A stretch of 64,000 nt of DNA from assembly GCA_046732465.1 (NCBI GenBank), contig JBKPND010000044.1, positions 1 through 64,000 of the forward strand, read 5' to 3'. Below the pieces are notes generated by a model that was given only the letters and a program-made list of their open reading frames with translations, made no database searches and had not been told where the DNA came from. A program made the translations under genes and the position numbers. The stretch comes from DASUPK01 sp046732465. Lineage in GTDB: Bacteria; Actinomycetota; Thermoleophilia; Solirubrobacterales; 70-9. Positions 7,514-16,376 of this stretch are shown in pieces (position 1 is the stretch's first letter; each line of letters begins with the position of its first letter).

Positions 7514-9196
7514 ATGGTCGGTGAGGTCATCCTGGGCAGATTCCGCATCGAGGAGCGGATTGGAAGTGGCGGCTTCGGGACCGTCTACCGCGCCTGGGAC
7601 GAGAGGCTGCAGCGGCCCGTAGCGGTCAAGGTGATGGACCGCGAGCACGGAGCCCCGCGCGTCACCCGCGAGGCGCAGGCGGTGGCCCGACTCACCCATC
7701 GCAACATCGCGACGCTCTACGAGCTGGCCAGCGACGGCGAGCGCGCCTTCCTGGTCTCGGAGCTGATCGAGGGGGAGACCCTGCGGTCGCTCGGCCGGCG
7801 GGGGGATCTCAACGACCGCCTGGTCGCCAGCGTCGGTGCCGACGCCGCGGCCGCGTTGACCGCCGCGCACCGCGCCGGCGTCGTCCACCGGGACGTGAAG
7901 CCCGAGAACATCCTGGTCGACACCGGCGAGCAGGCGAAGCTCGTCGACTTCGGGATCGCGCGCATCGCCGGTGAGAAGACCTTGACGGCCACCGGCGCCG
8001 TGTTGGGGACGCTCGCCTACATGGCGCCCGAACAGGCCGACGGGCTGCGGCCCGGGCCGGCGGCGGACGTGTACTCGCTTGCCTTGACCATCTACGAGTG
8101 CCTCTGCGGGGAGCACCCGCTGCTCCGCGAGGGGCCGGCCGCGACCGCCCGGGCGATCGGTGAGCCGATCGCGCCCCTGGAGGAAGTCCGCCCCGAGCTA
8201 CCGGCGGAGATGACGCAGGCGATCGATGCCGCGCTCGACCCGGACCCCGGGGAGCGGCCGTTGGCCTCGGAGCTCGGCTCTGCTCTCGCCGCTCACATCG
8301 CCGAGCTCGATGGCGAGCCCCTGCCCCCGATCGCCGGGATCGACGGGGACGCCTTCGCCGAGCCGCGACGGCGGCCGGAGCTCGCCCGCTTCCTTCCAGC
8401 CGCCGGCATCGCCGCCCTCGGCCTGGCCGCCCTGATCGCCACCGGAGCCCCGGCGCCCATCGCGTTGATCGCCCTCGCACCGGGCTTCCTCGCCCTCGGT
8501 CGCCCACGTCCCGCATACGCACTCGAGCTCACCCTGGTCGTCCTCTGGCTGGTGCTGGGCGCGGGTGAACCGGGAGTCGCGGCGCTGGTCGCGGTCCTGG
8601 GTGCCCCGCTGCTGCTCGCCGCGATCGATCCGGAGGCGATCGCGTTGCCCGGGCTTGCACCGGTCCTCGGCCTCGCGGGGCTTGGACCGGTCTATCCGGC
8701 GCTAGCCGGCCTCACTCGGGGAGCCGCCAGTCGCGCGCTGCTCGGAGGGATCGGGTACCTCTGGCTGGCGGCCTGGGAGGAGCTCGCCCACCGCACCTTG
8801 CTGCTCGGCCCGGTGGCCGATCCTCCGGCCCACTGGACCGGGTCCGCCGGGACCGCGCTCGGTGACGTGGTCGCCCCGCTCGTGGACGGCTCCGTCCTCG
8901 CCGGCGTCGGCATCTTCGGGCTGGCCGCCTGGGCGCTGCCCCTGTTGATCCGCGGGCGCACCCCCATTCTCGATGCCCTCGGGGCGCTGATCTGGGCGGC
9001 GGGGCTGATCACCGCGCTCAGGCTGGTGGACGGGGGCTCGAGCCCGCCCGGGCTGCTCTTCGGCGCCCTGCTCGCGGCCGTGGTCGCAGCCCTGCTCACG
9101 CGTCGTCTGGGCGTCGCCGAGTCCTACCGCCTGGGCGCGTCGGAGCCTTACCACGAAGGCGCATTCGAGGAGCACCGCTCCGATGCGCTCGCGTAG
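7514..9196 (+). CDS. Ser/Thr protein kinase with polytopic membrane tail
   Basis: Residues 9-265 form a complete Hanks-type kinase: glycine loop GSGGFG (17-22), ATP-binding K39 in VAVK, catalytic HRDVKPEN with D127, and DFG at 145-147. The activation loop runs through TLTATGAVLGTLAYMAPEQ, whose threonines match usual autophosphorylation sites. From about 295 to 540 the protein is almost wholly hydrophobic, with roughly eight candidate membrane helices rather than the single helix plus sensor of PknB types. A short polar tail follows. The frame is open from 7391 but the kinase fold begins right after the ATG at 7514. It diverges from the membrane protein to its left and ends 94 nt before fhaA. 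No sensor domain is recognisable. Confidence 0.85.
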   Translation: MVGEVILGRFRIEERIGSGGFGTVYRAWDERLQRPVAVKVMDREHGAPRVTREAQAVARLTHRNIATLYELASDGERAFLVSELIEGETLRSLGRRGDLNDRLVASVGADAAAALTAAHRAGVVHRDVKPENILVDTGEQAKLVDFGIARIAGEKTLTATGAVLGTLAYMAPEQADGLRPGPAADVYSLALTIYECLCGEHPLLREGPAATARAIGEPIAPLEEVRPELPAEMTQAIDAALDPDPGERPLASELGSALAAHIAELDGEPLPPIAGIDGDAFAEPRRRPELARFLPAAGIAALGLAALIATGAPAPIALIALAPGFLALGRPRPAYALELTLVVLWLVLGAGEPGVAALVAVLGAPLLLAAIDPEAIALPGLAPVLGLAGLGPVYPALAGLTRGAASRALLGGIGYLWLAAWEELAHRTLLLGPVADPPAHWTGSAGTALGDVVAPLVDGSVLAGVGIFGLAAWALPLLIRGRTPILDALGALIWAAGLITALRLVDGGSSPPGLLFGALLAAVVAALLTRRLGVAESYRLGASEPYHEGAFEEHRSDALA

Positions 9197-9231
9197 CGCA
9201 GGGCACTAGCATTTCGCACCCGTGACGCAGC

Positions 9232-9258
9232 TTGTGCCGCTGGCGCAGCGCGTTTAAT
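9232..9258 (+). promoter_or_regulatory. weak candidate promoter for the fhaA-ddl operon
   Basis: TTGTGC (9232-9237) and TTTAAT (9253-9258) are 15 bp apart and precede the first gene of the operon by 32 nt. A short inverted repeat, CGCTG-GCG-CAGCG (9238-9250), fills the spacer. The match to sigma-70-type boxes is only fair, and transcription could also read in from the kinase gene upstream. Confidence 0.3.
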
Positions 9259-9290
9259 GAGGCCGCGGCCAACGACCCGAGGAGCTCCCG

Positions 9291-10058
9291 ATCAGCGTTC
9301 TACGCAACCTCGAAGCCCGTATTGAGGGCCTCGTAGAAGGCGTCTTCAGCCGCGCCTTCAGCTCCGGCGTGCAGCCGGTGGAGATCGCGCGCAAGCTCGC
9401 CAAGGAGATGGACGCCCACAAGACGGCGTCGGTCCAGCGCGTCTACGTGCCGAACGAGTACACGGTCTGGCTCTGTCCCGACGACTACGAGCGCTTCAAG
9501 GACTACGAGTCCTCGCTCGCTCAGGAGCTCAGCGGCCATCTGCTCGAGCACGCGCGCCACCACGACTACGACCTGCTCACTCGGCCGGTCGTCCATCTCG
9601 ATCAGGACGAGCGCCTCCGACTGGGCGAGTTCGGGATCCAGACCCGCCTGGTCAGGCCCCCGCAGCGGCAGGGCGCCGAGCCGGAGCAGGGCGAGCACGG
9701 GCACACGATGGTCTACTCGGCGACCCAGGCGGAGAAGGCGCGCTCCAAGCGCCGCCCCGACGCCGCATTCTCGGAGACCCGGGCGATCGTGTCGGTCGAC
9801 GACCGCCGCTACGTCCTCGACGGGCCGACCGCCACGCTCGGTCGCTCGAAGGAGTGCGACTGCGTCATCGACGATCCCAATATCTCGCGGCGCCACGCCG
9901 AGCTGCGCCGCTCCAACGTGGGGGACTGGCAGATCGTCGACCTGAACTCGACAAACGGGGTCAAGGTCAACGGCCGCCGGGTGGCCAACGCCCGTCTGTC
10001 TCCGGGCGACGAGATCACTCTCGGAACCAAGGTCTTCGCCTTCGACATCGAGCAGTGA
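9291..10058 (+). CDS. fhaA: FhaA-like FHA-domain protein with apparent ATC start codon
   Basis: A 255-residue protein. The N-terminal DUF3662/FhaA_N domain (about residues 1-100) begins SVLRNLEARIEGLVEG and includes VQPVEIARKLAKEM. After a linker comes a C-terminal FHA domain (about 165-250) with GRS, SRRHAEL and NSTNGVKVNGRR, the phosphothreonine-binding pattern. In Mycobacterium, FhaA binds phosphorylated envelope proteins and kinase substrates. No ATG, GTG, TTG or CTG occurs between the in-frame stop at 9258-9260 and a GTG at 9369, which lies 26 codons inside the conserved domain. The ATC at 9291 sits where homologues have ATG, six bases after a GGAG. It overlaps fhaB by GTGA. Confidence 0.9.
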   Translation: MSVLRNLEARIEGLVEGVFSRAFSSGVQPVEIARKLAKEMDAHKTASVQRVYVPNEYTVWLCPDDYERFKDYESSLAQELSGHLLEHARHHDYDLLTRPVVHLDQDERLRLGEFGIQTRLVRPPQRQGAEPEQGEHGHTMVYSATQAEKARSKRRPDAAFSETRAIVSVDDRRYVLDGPTATLGRSKECDCVIDDPNISRRHAELRRSNVGDWQIVDLNSTNGVKVNGRRVANARLSPGDEITLGTKVFAFDIEQ

Positions 10059-10522
10059 ACAGCGATCTCGAGCCGCTTGCGGTTGCGCTCAAGTTCGGCT
10101 TCCTCGCCGTGCTCTTCCTCTTCCTGTTCTGGGTGACCCGGAGCTCGCTGAAAGACCTGCGGGGCACGGGCACCCCCGGCTACGAGACCGGCTACCACGA
10201 GGTCGCCGGCGTCGAGCCGGCGGGAACCGACGCGTTCCTGGTCGTCGAGGAGGGCGGAGGCCTCAACCAGGGGGAGCACTTCGACCTCTTCGGGGGCATC
10301 TCGCTCGGCCGCTCCGCGGACGCGGACATCCGCCTCGACGATCGCTATGCCTCCGGGATCCACGCACGGGTGTTCAACCGCTCGGGGGCGTATTTCGTCG
10401 AGGACATGAACTCGACCAACGGCACGCTGCTCAACTCGCGTGAGCTGCACGGCGAGGCCGAGCTGACGCCCGGCGACGCGATCCGGATCGGGGACACTGA
10501 GTTCCGCTTCGAGGTTTCCTGA
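10055..10522 (+). CDS. fhaB: FhaB-like membrane-anchored FHA-domain protein
   Basis: A 155-residue protein with one N-terminal transmembrane helix (about residues 11-27, FGFLAVLFLFLFWV) and a cytoplasmic FHA domain (about 75-150). The FHA residues are visible: GRS, SGIHARV and NSTNGTLLNSREL. FhaB types bring phosphothreonine partners to the membrane next to the SEDS/PBP machinery. The GTG start at 10055 overlaps the fhaA stop as GTGA, and the stop shares one base with the pstP start (TGATG). An open frame that begins earlier is read-through from within fhaA and not the gene. Confidence 0.92.
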   Translation: MNSDLEPLAVALKFGFLAVLFLFLFWVTRSSLKDLRGTGTPGYETGYHEVAGVEPAGTDAFLVVEEGGGLNQGEHFDLFGGISLGRSADADIRLDDRYASGIHARVFNRSGAYFVEDMNSTNGTLLNSRELHGEAELTPGDAIRIGDTEFRFEVS

Positions 10523-11766
10523 TGCTGAAAGTCGCCGAAGAGGCACACAAGACCGATACGGGGCGGCAGCGACAGGCGAACGAGGACTCGTACTTCGCGC
10601 GCGCTCCGCTGTTCGCCGTCGCCGACGGGATGGGCGGCGCGCAGGCCGGCGAGGTCGCCTCGCGGATCGCCGCGCGCGCATTCGAGCGGAAGCGCGACGT
10701 GAGCGTCAAGGAGCCGGCGGAGGGCCAGCTCGAGGAGATCGCCCAACAGGCGAACCGGGAGATCCACAAGCTCGCGCAGGAGGACTCATCGCGAGCCGGC
10801 ATGGGGACCACCCTGACCGCTGCGCTGCTGCGTGACGACGAGGTCGCCTTCGGCCACGTCGGCGACAGCCGCGCCTACCTGCTTCGCGATGGGGAGCTCA
10901 AGCGCCTCACCAAGGACCACTCCCTGGTCGAGGAGCTGCGCCGCCAGGGGCGCCTGACCGAGGAGCAGGCCGAGGAACACCCGCAGCGCTCGATCATCAC
11001 CCGGGCGCTGGGACCCGAGCCGAGCGTGAACGTCGACACCATGACCTTTCCAGCGCGGGACGGCGACGTCTTCCTGCTCTGCAGCGACGGCCTCACCACG
11101 ATGGTCTCCGACGAGCAGATCCAGGAGATCCTGGTCAGCTCGCGGAACCTGCGAGCCGCGGTCAACAAGCTCGTGGACGCCGCCAACCGCGGCGGTGGCC
11201 GCGACAACATCACCGCTGTCGCCTTCCGTCTCGCCGACGCCGAGGCGATGGAGGCGGAGGAGGGAGCGACCCTGATCTCGCGAACGGCCGAGCAGGCGGG
11301 CCTCACTCGGGAGCGCATGCGCGGTGCCACCGACCGCCTGCGAGGCCAGGGCCCGATGCCGGCGCCCTCCCGGCGCCGCCGCGCGCTCAAGTGGGTGGCC
11401 GCCTTGGCGGTCGTCGCGGCCGTGATCATCGGCGCCGTCCTCTTCGTCCGCTCGATCTACTTCCTGGGGACCGACGACAGCGGAAACGTCGCGGTCTACC
11501 GCGGCCTGCCGTACGAGCTGCCGCTCGGGGTGAGCCTGTACTCGAAGCAGTACTCGATCCCGGTGCAGGAGGGAGCGCTCTCGGAGGATCGGCAGCGGGC
11601 CGTCACCGGCCACACGCTGCGCGGCAAGGACGACGCCACCAGCCTGGCGACCGACATCCAGCAGCGTCCGACCGAGGGGGTGCCGCAGCCGGCGCCGCCC
11701 GCGCCGACGAAGAAACAGCAGAAGAAGCCTGGGGCCTCCAAGGGCAAGCAGGCGCAGAAGCGTTGA
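10522..11766 (+). CDS. pstP: PP2C-family Ser/Thr phosphatase PstP
   Basis: Metal-dependent phosphatase that reverses the kinases of this operon. The catalytic domain (about residues 5-240) has NEDS with D22, ADGMGG (34-39), GMGTT, HVGDSRAYLL, CSDGLT and GGGRDNIT, which supply the manganese-binding aspartates. A juxtamembrane stretch leads to one transmembrane helix (about 290-313). A roughly 100-residue outer part ends in a Pro/Lys-rich tail. This matches mycobacterial PstP in length and order. It starts on an ATG that shares a base with the fhaB stop and overlaps rodA by TTGA. Confidence 0.95.
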   Translation: MLKVAEEAHKTDTGRQRQANEDSYFARAPLFAVADGMGGAQAGEVASRIAARAFERKRDVSVKEPAEGQLEEIAQQANREIHKLAQEDSSRAGMGTTLTAALLRDDEVAFGHVGDSRAYLLRDGELKRLTKDHSLVEELRRQGRLTEEQAEEHPQRSIITRALGPEPSVNVDTMTFPARDGDVFLLCSDGLTTMVSDEQIQEILVSSRNLRAAVNKLVDAANRGGGRDNITAVAFRLADAEAMEAEEGATLISRTAEQAGLTRERMRGATDRLRGQGPMPAPSRRRRALKWVAALAVVAAVIIGAVLFVRSIYFLGTDDSGNVAVYRGLPYELPLGVSLYSKQYSIPVQEGALSEDRQRAVTGHTLRGKDDATSLATDIQQRPTEGVPQPAPPAPTKKQQKKPGASKGKQAQKR

Positions 11767-13088
11767 GCGCGCGCACCCGCGAGCTGTTCGCCCTGATCCC
11801 GGTCGCACTCCTGGTCACGGCCGGGTTCACCGCCGTGCTGATCACGAACTCCGATCAGCTCGGCAACCTGAGCGTGCTCTACGGCGGCTACTTCCTCGCC
11901 CTCTGCGTCGCCACCCACATCGTCATCCGGATCCGCCTCCCCGACGCGGATCCCTACCTGTTCCCGCTGGTCGCCCTGCTCGCGGCCTTCGGCATGGTGA
12001 TGCTCTTCCGCCTCGACGAGGGCCTCGCCCGCGACCAGGCCAACTGGTTCGTCCTCGGCCTGATCCTCTTCTCGGCGACGATCATCTTCCTGCGCGACTA
12101 CGACGCGCTCGAGCGCTACCGCTACCTGATCGCGCTGGCCGGGATCGTCCTGCTGATCATGCCCCGCTTCCTCGGGCACGCGACCAACGACGCGTTCCTG
12201 GCCGTCGACCTCGGGCCGATCACCTTCCAGCCCACTGAGCTGGCGAAGATCTGCATCGTCGTCTTCCTGGCGAGCTATCTCAACGAGCACCGGGAGGTGC
12301 TTGTGGTCGGCGCTCGCAACGTCTTCGGCCTCGTCCTGCCGCCGCTCAAGCACCTCGGCCCCCTGCTCGTCGTGTGGGGCGCCGCGATGGTGCTCCTGGT
12401 CTTCATCCGGGACCTGGGCAGCTCGGTGATGTTCTTCGGCGCGTTCCTGGCCCTGATCTACGTCGCCACCGGCCGGCTCTCGTTCGTGATCATCGGCCTG
12501 CTGCTGTTCGTGGTCGGCGCCTGGTTCTTCGCGCAAACGGCTGCGCACATCCAGGAGCGCTTCGACATCTGGCTCGATCCCTTCCACGACGCCGGCGGCT
12601 CGGGCTATCAGCTCTCCCAGTCGATCTTCGCCCAGGCCGACGGCGGACTGTTCGGGAGGGGGTTGGGGGACTCGCTGGTACAGCTCCCCGGCTGCAACGG
12701 CGACTTCCCGGACAGGTGCGCGATCCTCCCGGCCCCGCACACCGACTTCATCTACGCCGTGATCGTCGATGAGCTCGGCCTCTTTGGGGGCGCGGCCGTG
12801 GTGCTGATCTACGCCTTGATTGCCGAGCGGGGCTTCAAGACGGCGATCCTGGCCGAGGACGGCTTCTCGAAGCTGCTCGCCACCGGCCTGACCGCGATCT
12901 TCGCCCTGCAGGCCTTCGTGATCATCGGCGGCGTCACCCGGGTGATCCCGCTGACCGGCGTGACGCTGCCGTTCATCAGCTACGGGGGCAGCTCGATCAT
13001 CGCCAACTTCATCCTGCTCGCCCTGCTCCTGATGATCTCCGACAAGGCGCGGCGGCGGGTGCGCCTCCAGAGCGAGACGAGGGTCTGA
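11763..13088 (+). CDS. rodA: SEDS-family peptidoglycan glycosyltransferase (RodA/FtsW type)
   Basis: A 441-residue polytopic protein of the SEDS family, which polymerises lipid II into glycan strands together with a class B PBP. Visible signatures are FQPTELAK, DLGSS, the periplasmic stretch ILPAPHTDFIYAVIVDELG, and GVTLPFISYGGSS near the C terminus. Gene order next to pbpA and the kinase argues for RodA rather than FtsW. The long open frame begins at 11391, but the real start is the TTG at 11763, overlapping the pstP stop as TTGA and giving LSARTRELFALIP at the N terminus. It ends TGATG into pbpA. Confidence 0.92.
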   Translation: MSARTRELFALIPVALLVTAGFTAVLITNSDQLGNLSVLYGGYFLALCVATHIVIRIRLPDADPYLFPLVALLAAFGMVMLFRLDEGLARDQANWFVLGLILFSATIIFLRDYDALERYRYLIALAGIVLLIMPRFLGHATNDAFLAVDLGPITFQPTELAKICIVVFLASYLNEHREVLVVGARNVFGLVLPPLKHLGPLLVVWGAAMVLLVFIRDLGSSVMFFGAFLALIYVATGRLSFVIIGLLLFVVGAWFFAQTAAHIQERFDIWLDPFHDAGGSGYQLSQSIFAQADGGLFGRGLGDSLVQLPGCNGDFPDRCAILPAPHTDFIYAVIVDELGLFGGAAVVLIYALIAERGFKTAILAEDGFSKLLATGLTAIFALQAFVIIGGVTRVIPLTGVTLPFISYGGSSIIANFILLALLLMISDKARRRVRLQSETRV

Positions 13089-14521
13089 TGAACCGGCAGA
13101 TCATCAAGCTCTTCGGCTTCCTGCTGATCCTCTACGCGCTGCTCTTCGGGTTCACCTCGTACTGGTCGATCTTCGACTCGGACTCGCTGAAGGCGAACCA
13201 GGCGAACCGCAGGCCGTTGCTCGAGGAGCAGAAGATCAAGCGGGGAACCATCTTCGCCAGCGACGGCTCGGTGATCGCCCGCTCCCGCCAGGTGGGCAGT
13301 GGGAACAACAAGGTCTACGTCCGCCACTACCCGCAGGGTTCCCTCTTCGGCAACCCGATCGGCTACAGCTTCGTCACCCAGGGGCGGGTCGGCTTCGAGC
13401 TCTCCCACAACGACGAGCTGGTCGGCAACAAGACCGAGTTCCTCTCGGTCCTGGACGAGCTCCAGGGTCACGCGCAGGAGGGCGACAACATCCAGTCCGC
13501 GCTCGACCCGGCCGCGCAGGAGGCCGCGGTGAACGGACTCGCCGGCCGCCGCGGCTCCGTCGTCGCGATCGTCCCCTCGACCGGCGAGGTCAGGGCGATG
13601 GTGAGCATCCCCGAGTACGACCCGAACGACGTCCCCAAGCACCTGGCGCAGCTCAACCGCGACGACAGCGCGCCGCTCTTCAACCGCGCGACCCAGGCCG
13701 GCTACCCGCCCGGGTCGACGATGAAGGTGGTGACCGCCACGGCCGCGCTCGACAGCGGCGAGCTGAGCCCCGACTCGACCTTCAGCGGCCGCTCGCCGAT
13801 CGAGATCGAGGGCGTCCCGCTCGCCAACTCCGGTGGGGAGCAGTTCGGCACGATCGACATGACCACCGCGCTCACCAACTCCGTCAACACCTGGTGGGCG
13901 CAGGCCGGCGAGAAGCTCGGCAAGGACACGATGTTCAAGTACATGGACCGCTACGGCTTCGACGCGAAGGCGCGACTCGACTACCCGGGCTTCCAGCTGG
14001 CGGCGAGCGGCGTGTACGACGGCAACAAGCTGCTCGGCCCGAGCGACGCGATCGACATCGGGCGCGTCGCGATCGGCCAGGAGCGCCTCCGCGTGACACC
14101 GCTGCAGATGGCCCAGGTCGCCGCGACGGTGGCCAACAAGGGCGAGCTGATGGAGCCGCGGCTGTGGTCGAAGGTGATCGACCCCGACGGCCGGGAGACG
14201 AAACTCGATCCGGCCCGTCAGAGTCGGGTGATGAGCGAAGACACGGCTTCGGAGCTCAACACGATGATGCAGAGCGTCGTCAACGAGGGCACCGGCACGG
14301 CCGGGGCTGTGTCGGGGATCGACGTGGCCGGCAAGACCGGAACGGCGGAGATCTCGGCGGGCGTGAACGACGCGTGGTTCATCGGCTTCGCTCCCGCCGA
14401 CGATCCGCAGATCGCGATCTCCTGCATCGTCGAGCACACCAGCGGCTTCGGCGGGCCAACCTGCGGCCCGATCTTCAAGGCGGTCGCCGAGGCGATCCTG
14501 CAAGGGGACTCCGGTGGCTGA
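13088..14521 (+). CDS. pbpA: class B penicillin-binding protein PbpA
   Basis: Peptidoglycan transpeptidase paired with the SEDS protein. One N-terminal membrane helix (about residues 7-25) anchors an outer region with a small dimerisation-like domain (about 50-150) and the penicillin-binding transpeptidase domain. The active-site motifs are S210-T-M-K213, S265-V-N267 and K416-T-G418. At 477 aa it matches the short PbpA type of actinobacteria and lacks PASTA repeats, which here are carried by the kinase. It overlaps rodA by one base and pknB by eight. Confidence 0.95.
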   Translation: MNRQIIKLFGFLLILYALLFGFTSYWSIFDSDSLKANQANRRPLLEEQKIKRGTIFASDGSVIARSRQVGSGNNKVYVRHYPQGSLFGNPIGYSFVTQGRVGFELSHNDELVGNKTEFLSVLDELQGHAQEGDNIQSALDPAAQEAAVNGLAGRRGSVVAIVPSTGEVRAMVSIPEYDPNDVPKHLAQLNRDDSAPLFNRATQAGYPPGSTMKVVTATAALDSGELSPDSTFSGRSPIEIEGVPLANSGGEQFGTIDMTTALTNSVNTWWAQAGEKLGKDTMFKYMDRYGFDAKARLDYPGFQLAASGVYDGNKLLGPSDAIDIGRVAIGQERLRVTPLQMAQVAATVANKGELMEPRLWSKVIDPDGRETKLDPARQSRVMSEDTASELNTMMQSVVNEGTGTAGAVSGIDVAGKTGTAEISAGVNDAWFIGFAPADDPQIAISCIVEHTSGFGGPTCGPIFKAVAEAILQGDSGG

Positions 14522-16376
14522 TCAGCAGACCGGCGCCGTCGTCGACGAGCGCTACCGGCTCGACCGCAAGATCGGCACCGGGGGAATGGCCGACGTCTGG
14601 CTCGCCGAGGACACCGAGCTCGACCGCAAGGTCGCGATCAAGATCCTGCACGACCGCTTCGCCCAGGACAAGGAGTTCGTGCAGCGCTTCCAGCGCGAGG
14701 CTCAGTCCGCCGCCGGCCTGCAGCATCCGAACGTGGTCGGGATCTTCGACCGCGGGCAGTTCGGCGACACCTACTTCATCGCGATGGAGTACGTCGACGG
14801 CCCCTCCCTGAAGGACCTCGTAAAGGGCGGGATGAGCCCCAAGGACGCGATCGACTTCACCCGCCAGATCCTGAACGCCGCCCGCTTCGCCCACCGCAAG
14901 GGGATCGTCCACCGCGACCTGAAGCCGCAGAACGTCCTCATCGACGGCGAGGGGCGCGCCCGGGTGGCCGACTTCGGCATCGCCCGCGCCGGGGAGAACT
15001 CGGACATCACCGCCACCGGCTCGGTGATGGGCACGGCCCAGTACATCTCGCCGGAGCAGGCGCAGGGCAAGCCGACGACGCCCCGATCGGACATCTACTC
15101 GATCGGCGTGATCCTCTACGAGGCGCTCACGGGCCGCGTGCCGTTCCAGGGCGAGAGCGCGGTCGCGGTCGCCCTCAAGCAGGTCTCCGAGGCGCCCCGC
15201 CGTCCCAGCGCGATCAACCCCAACGTCCCGCCCGCCCTCGACGCGGTGGTGATGCGGGCCCTGGCCAAGGACCCCGACGCCCGATTCAAGGACGCCGACG
15301 CGTTCCTGAAGGCGCTCGACGCGGCGGAGAAGGCACCGGACGCGCCCCGCGCGGAGGACACCGCGGCCTACGCGGCAGTCTCCCCGGAGGGCGAGGCCGC
15401 CGTTGCCGCGGAGGAGGAGCCGTATGACGAGGAGGCCGAGTGGGAGCGAGAACGCCGACGCCGCCGCTGGCGCTGGATCGTCGTCGCCTTGCTGGCTGCG
15501 GGAGTGGCGGCCCTGGTCGCCTTCGCACTGACGCGGCCCTCGCATGTCTCGGTCCCCGACGTGATCGGGCAGGACCAGAACGCGGCTACACAGATCCTCG
15601 AGGGCAAGGGATTCGAAGTCGACGTCAAGGCTGTCCCGAGCGCCGCGCCGCAGAACCAGGTAGTGGAGCAGGACCCGATCCCCACCGACCGAGGCGGGGG
15701 GAAGGTCGAGGAGGGCTCCACGATCACGCTCAGTGTCAGCTCCGGGCCCGCGATCGTCGCGGTGCCGGACGTAGCCGGGCTCAGCCTGGCCGACGCCACC
15801 TCACGTCTGGAGAAGGCCGGGTTCAAGGTGACGACGAGGAACGAGTTCTCGAACACGGTGCCCAAGGGTCGTGCGATCGGCAGCGAGCCCGCGGCGGGAA
15901 CCCAGCTCTCGACCAGCCAGGTGGTGACGGTGCTGATCTCCCGCGGGACCAACCAGGTCGCGGTACCGAGCGTGGTCGGACTCGACGACCAGGCAGCCCT
16001 GGCGGCGCTTCAGGACGCGGGCCTCTCGGGCGTCCTCGTGCAGCGGGATTCGACCGAGCCCGAGGGCAGGGTGCTCAACCAGAGCCCGGGAGCAGGGAAG
16101 CTGGTGGCGCGAGGCTCGCAGGTGACGATCTTCGCCTCGACCGGCGCGATCACCGTGCCGGACGTCGTCGGCCAGGACCGCAAGAGCGCGGTGACGGCGC
16201 TGAAGAAGGCCGGCTTCACCCCGGCCGTCACGGAGGAGAGCACCGACGACCCCGCCGAGGTCGGCCGCGTGATCTCCGAGTTCCCGCCGGGCGGCTCGCG
16301 CGGGCGCCGCGCCGACACGGTCACCATCTCCGTCGGAGTAGCCTCACAGACGACCCCGACGACGCCCGGGGCATGA
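14514..16376 (+). CDS. pknB: PASTA-domain Ser/Thr kinase PknB
   Basis: Membrane sensor kinase of cell-wall synthesis. The kinase domain (about residues 12-275) has GTGG at 21-24, K43 in VAIK, HRDLKPQN, DFGIAR, and an activation loop with DITATGSVMGTAQYISPEQ. A Glu/Arg-rich juxtamembrane region leads to one transmembrane helix (about 318-341). Four PASTA repeats follow, each opening on a V-P-x-V/D motif (VPDVIGQD, VPDVAGLS, VPSVVGLD, VPDVVGQD), and a Thr/Pro tail ends the protein. PASTA repeats bind muropeptides and lipid II in relatives. The GTG start lies 8 nt inside pbpA, and the stop overlaps ddl as ATGA. Confidence 0.96.
   Translation: MADQQTGAVVDERYRLDRKIGTGGMADVWLAEDTELDRKVAIKILHDRFAQDKEFVQRFQREAQSAAGLQHPNVVGIFDRGQFGDTYFIAMEYVDGPSLKDLVKGGMSPKDAIDFTRQILNAARFAHRKGIVHRDLKPQNVLIDGEGRARVADFGIARAGENSDITATGSVMGTAQYISPEQAQGKPTTPRSDIYSIGVILYEALTGRVPFQGESAVAVALKQVSEAPRRPSAINPNVPPALDAVVMRALAKDPDARFKDADAFLKALDAAEKAPDAPRAEDTAAYAAVSPEGEAAVAAEEEPYDEEAEWERERRRRRWRWIVVALLAAGVAALVAFALTRPSHVSVPDVIGQDQNAATQILEGKGFEVDVKAVPSAAPQNQVVEQDPIPTDRGGGKVEEGSTITLSVSSGPAIVAVPDVAGLSLADATSRLEKAGFKVTTRNEFSNTVPKGRAIGSEPAAGTQLSTSQVVTVLISRGTNQVAVPSVVGLDDQAALAALQDAGLSGVLVQRDSTEPEGRVLNQSPGAGKLVARGSQVTIFASTGAITVPDVVGQDRKSAVTALKKAGFTPAVTEESTDDPAEVGRVISEFPPGGSRGRRADTVTISVGVASQTTPTTPGA

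Noticed and set aside
15440..16372. N-terminal extension of ddl inside pknB
   Set aside because: Out-of-frame read of the PASTA region; ATP-grasp homology starts at the ATG at 16373.
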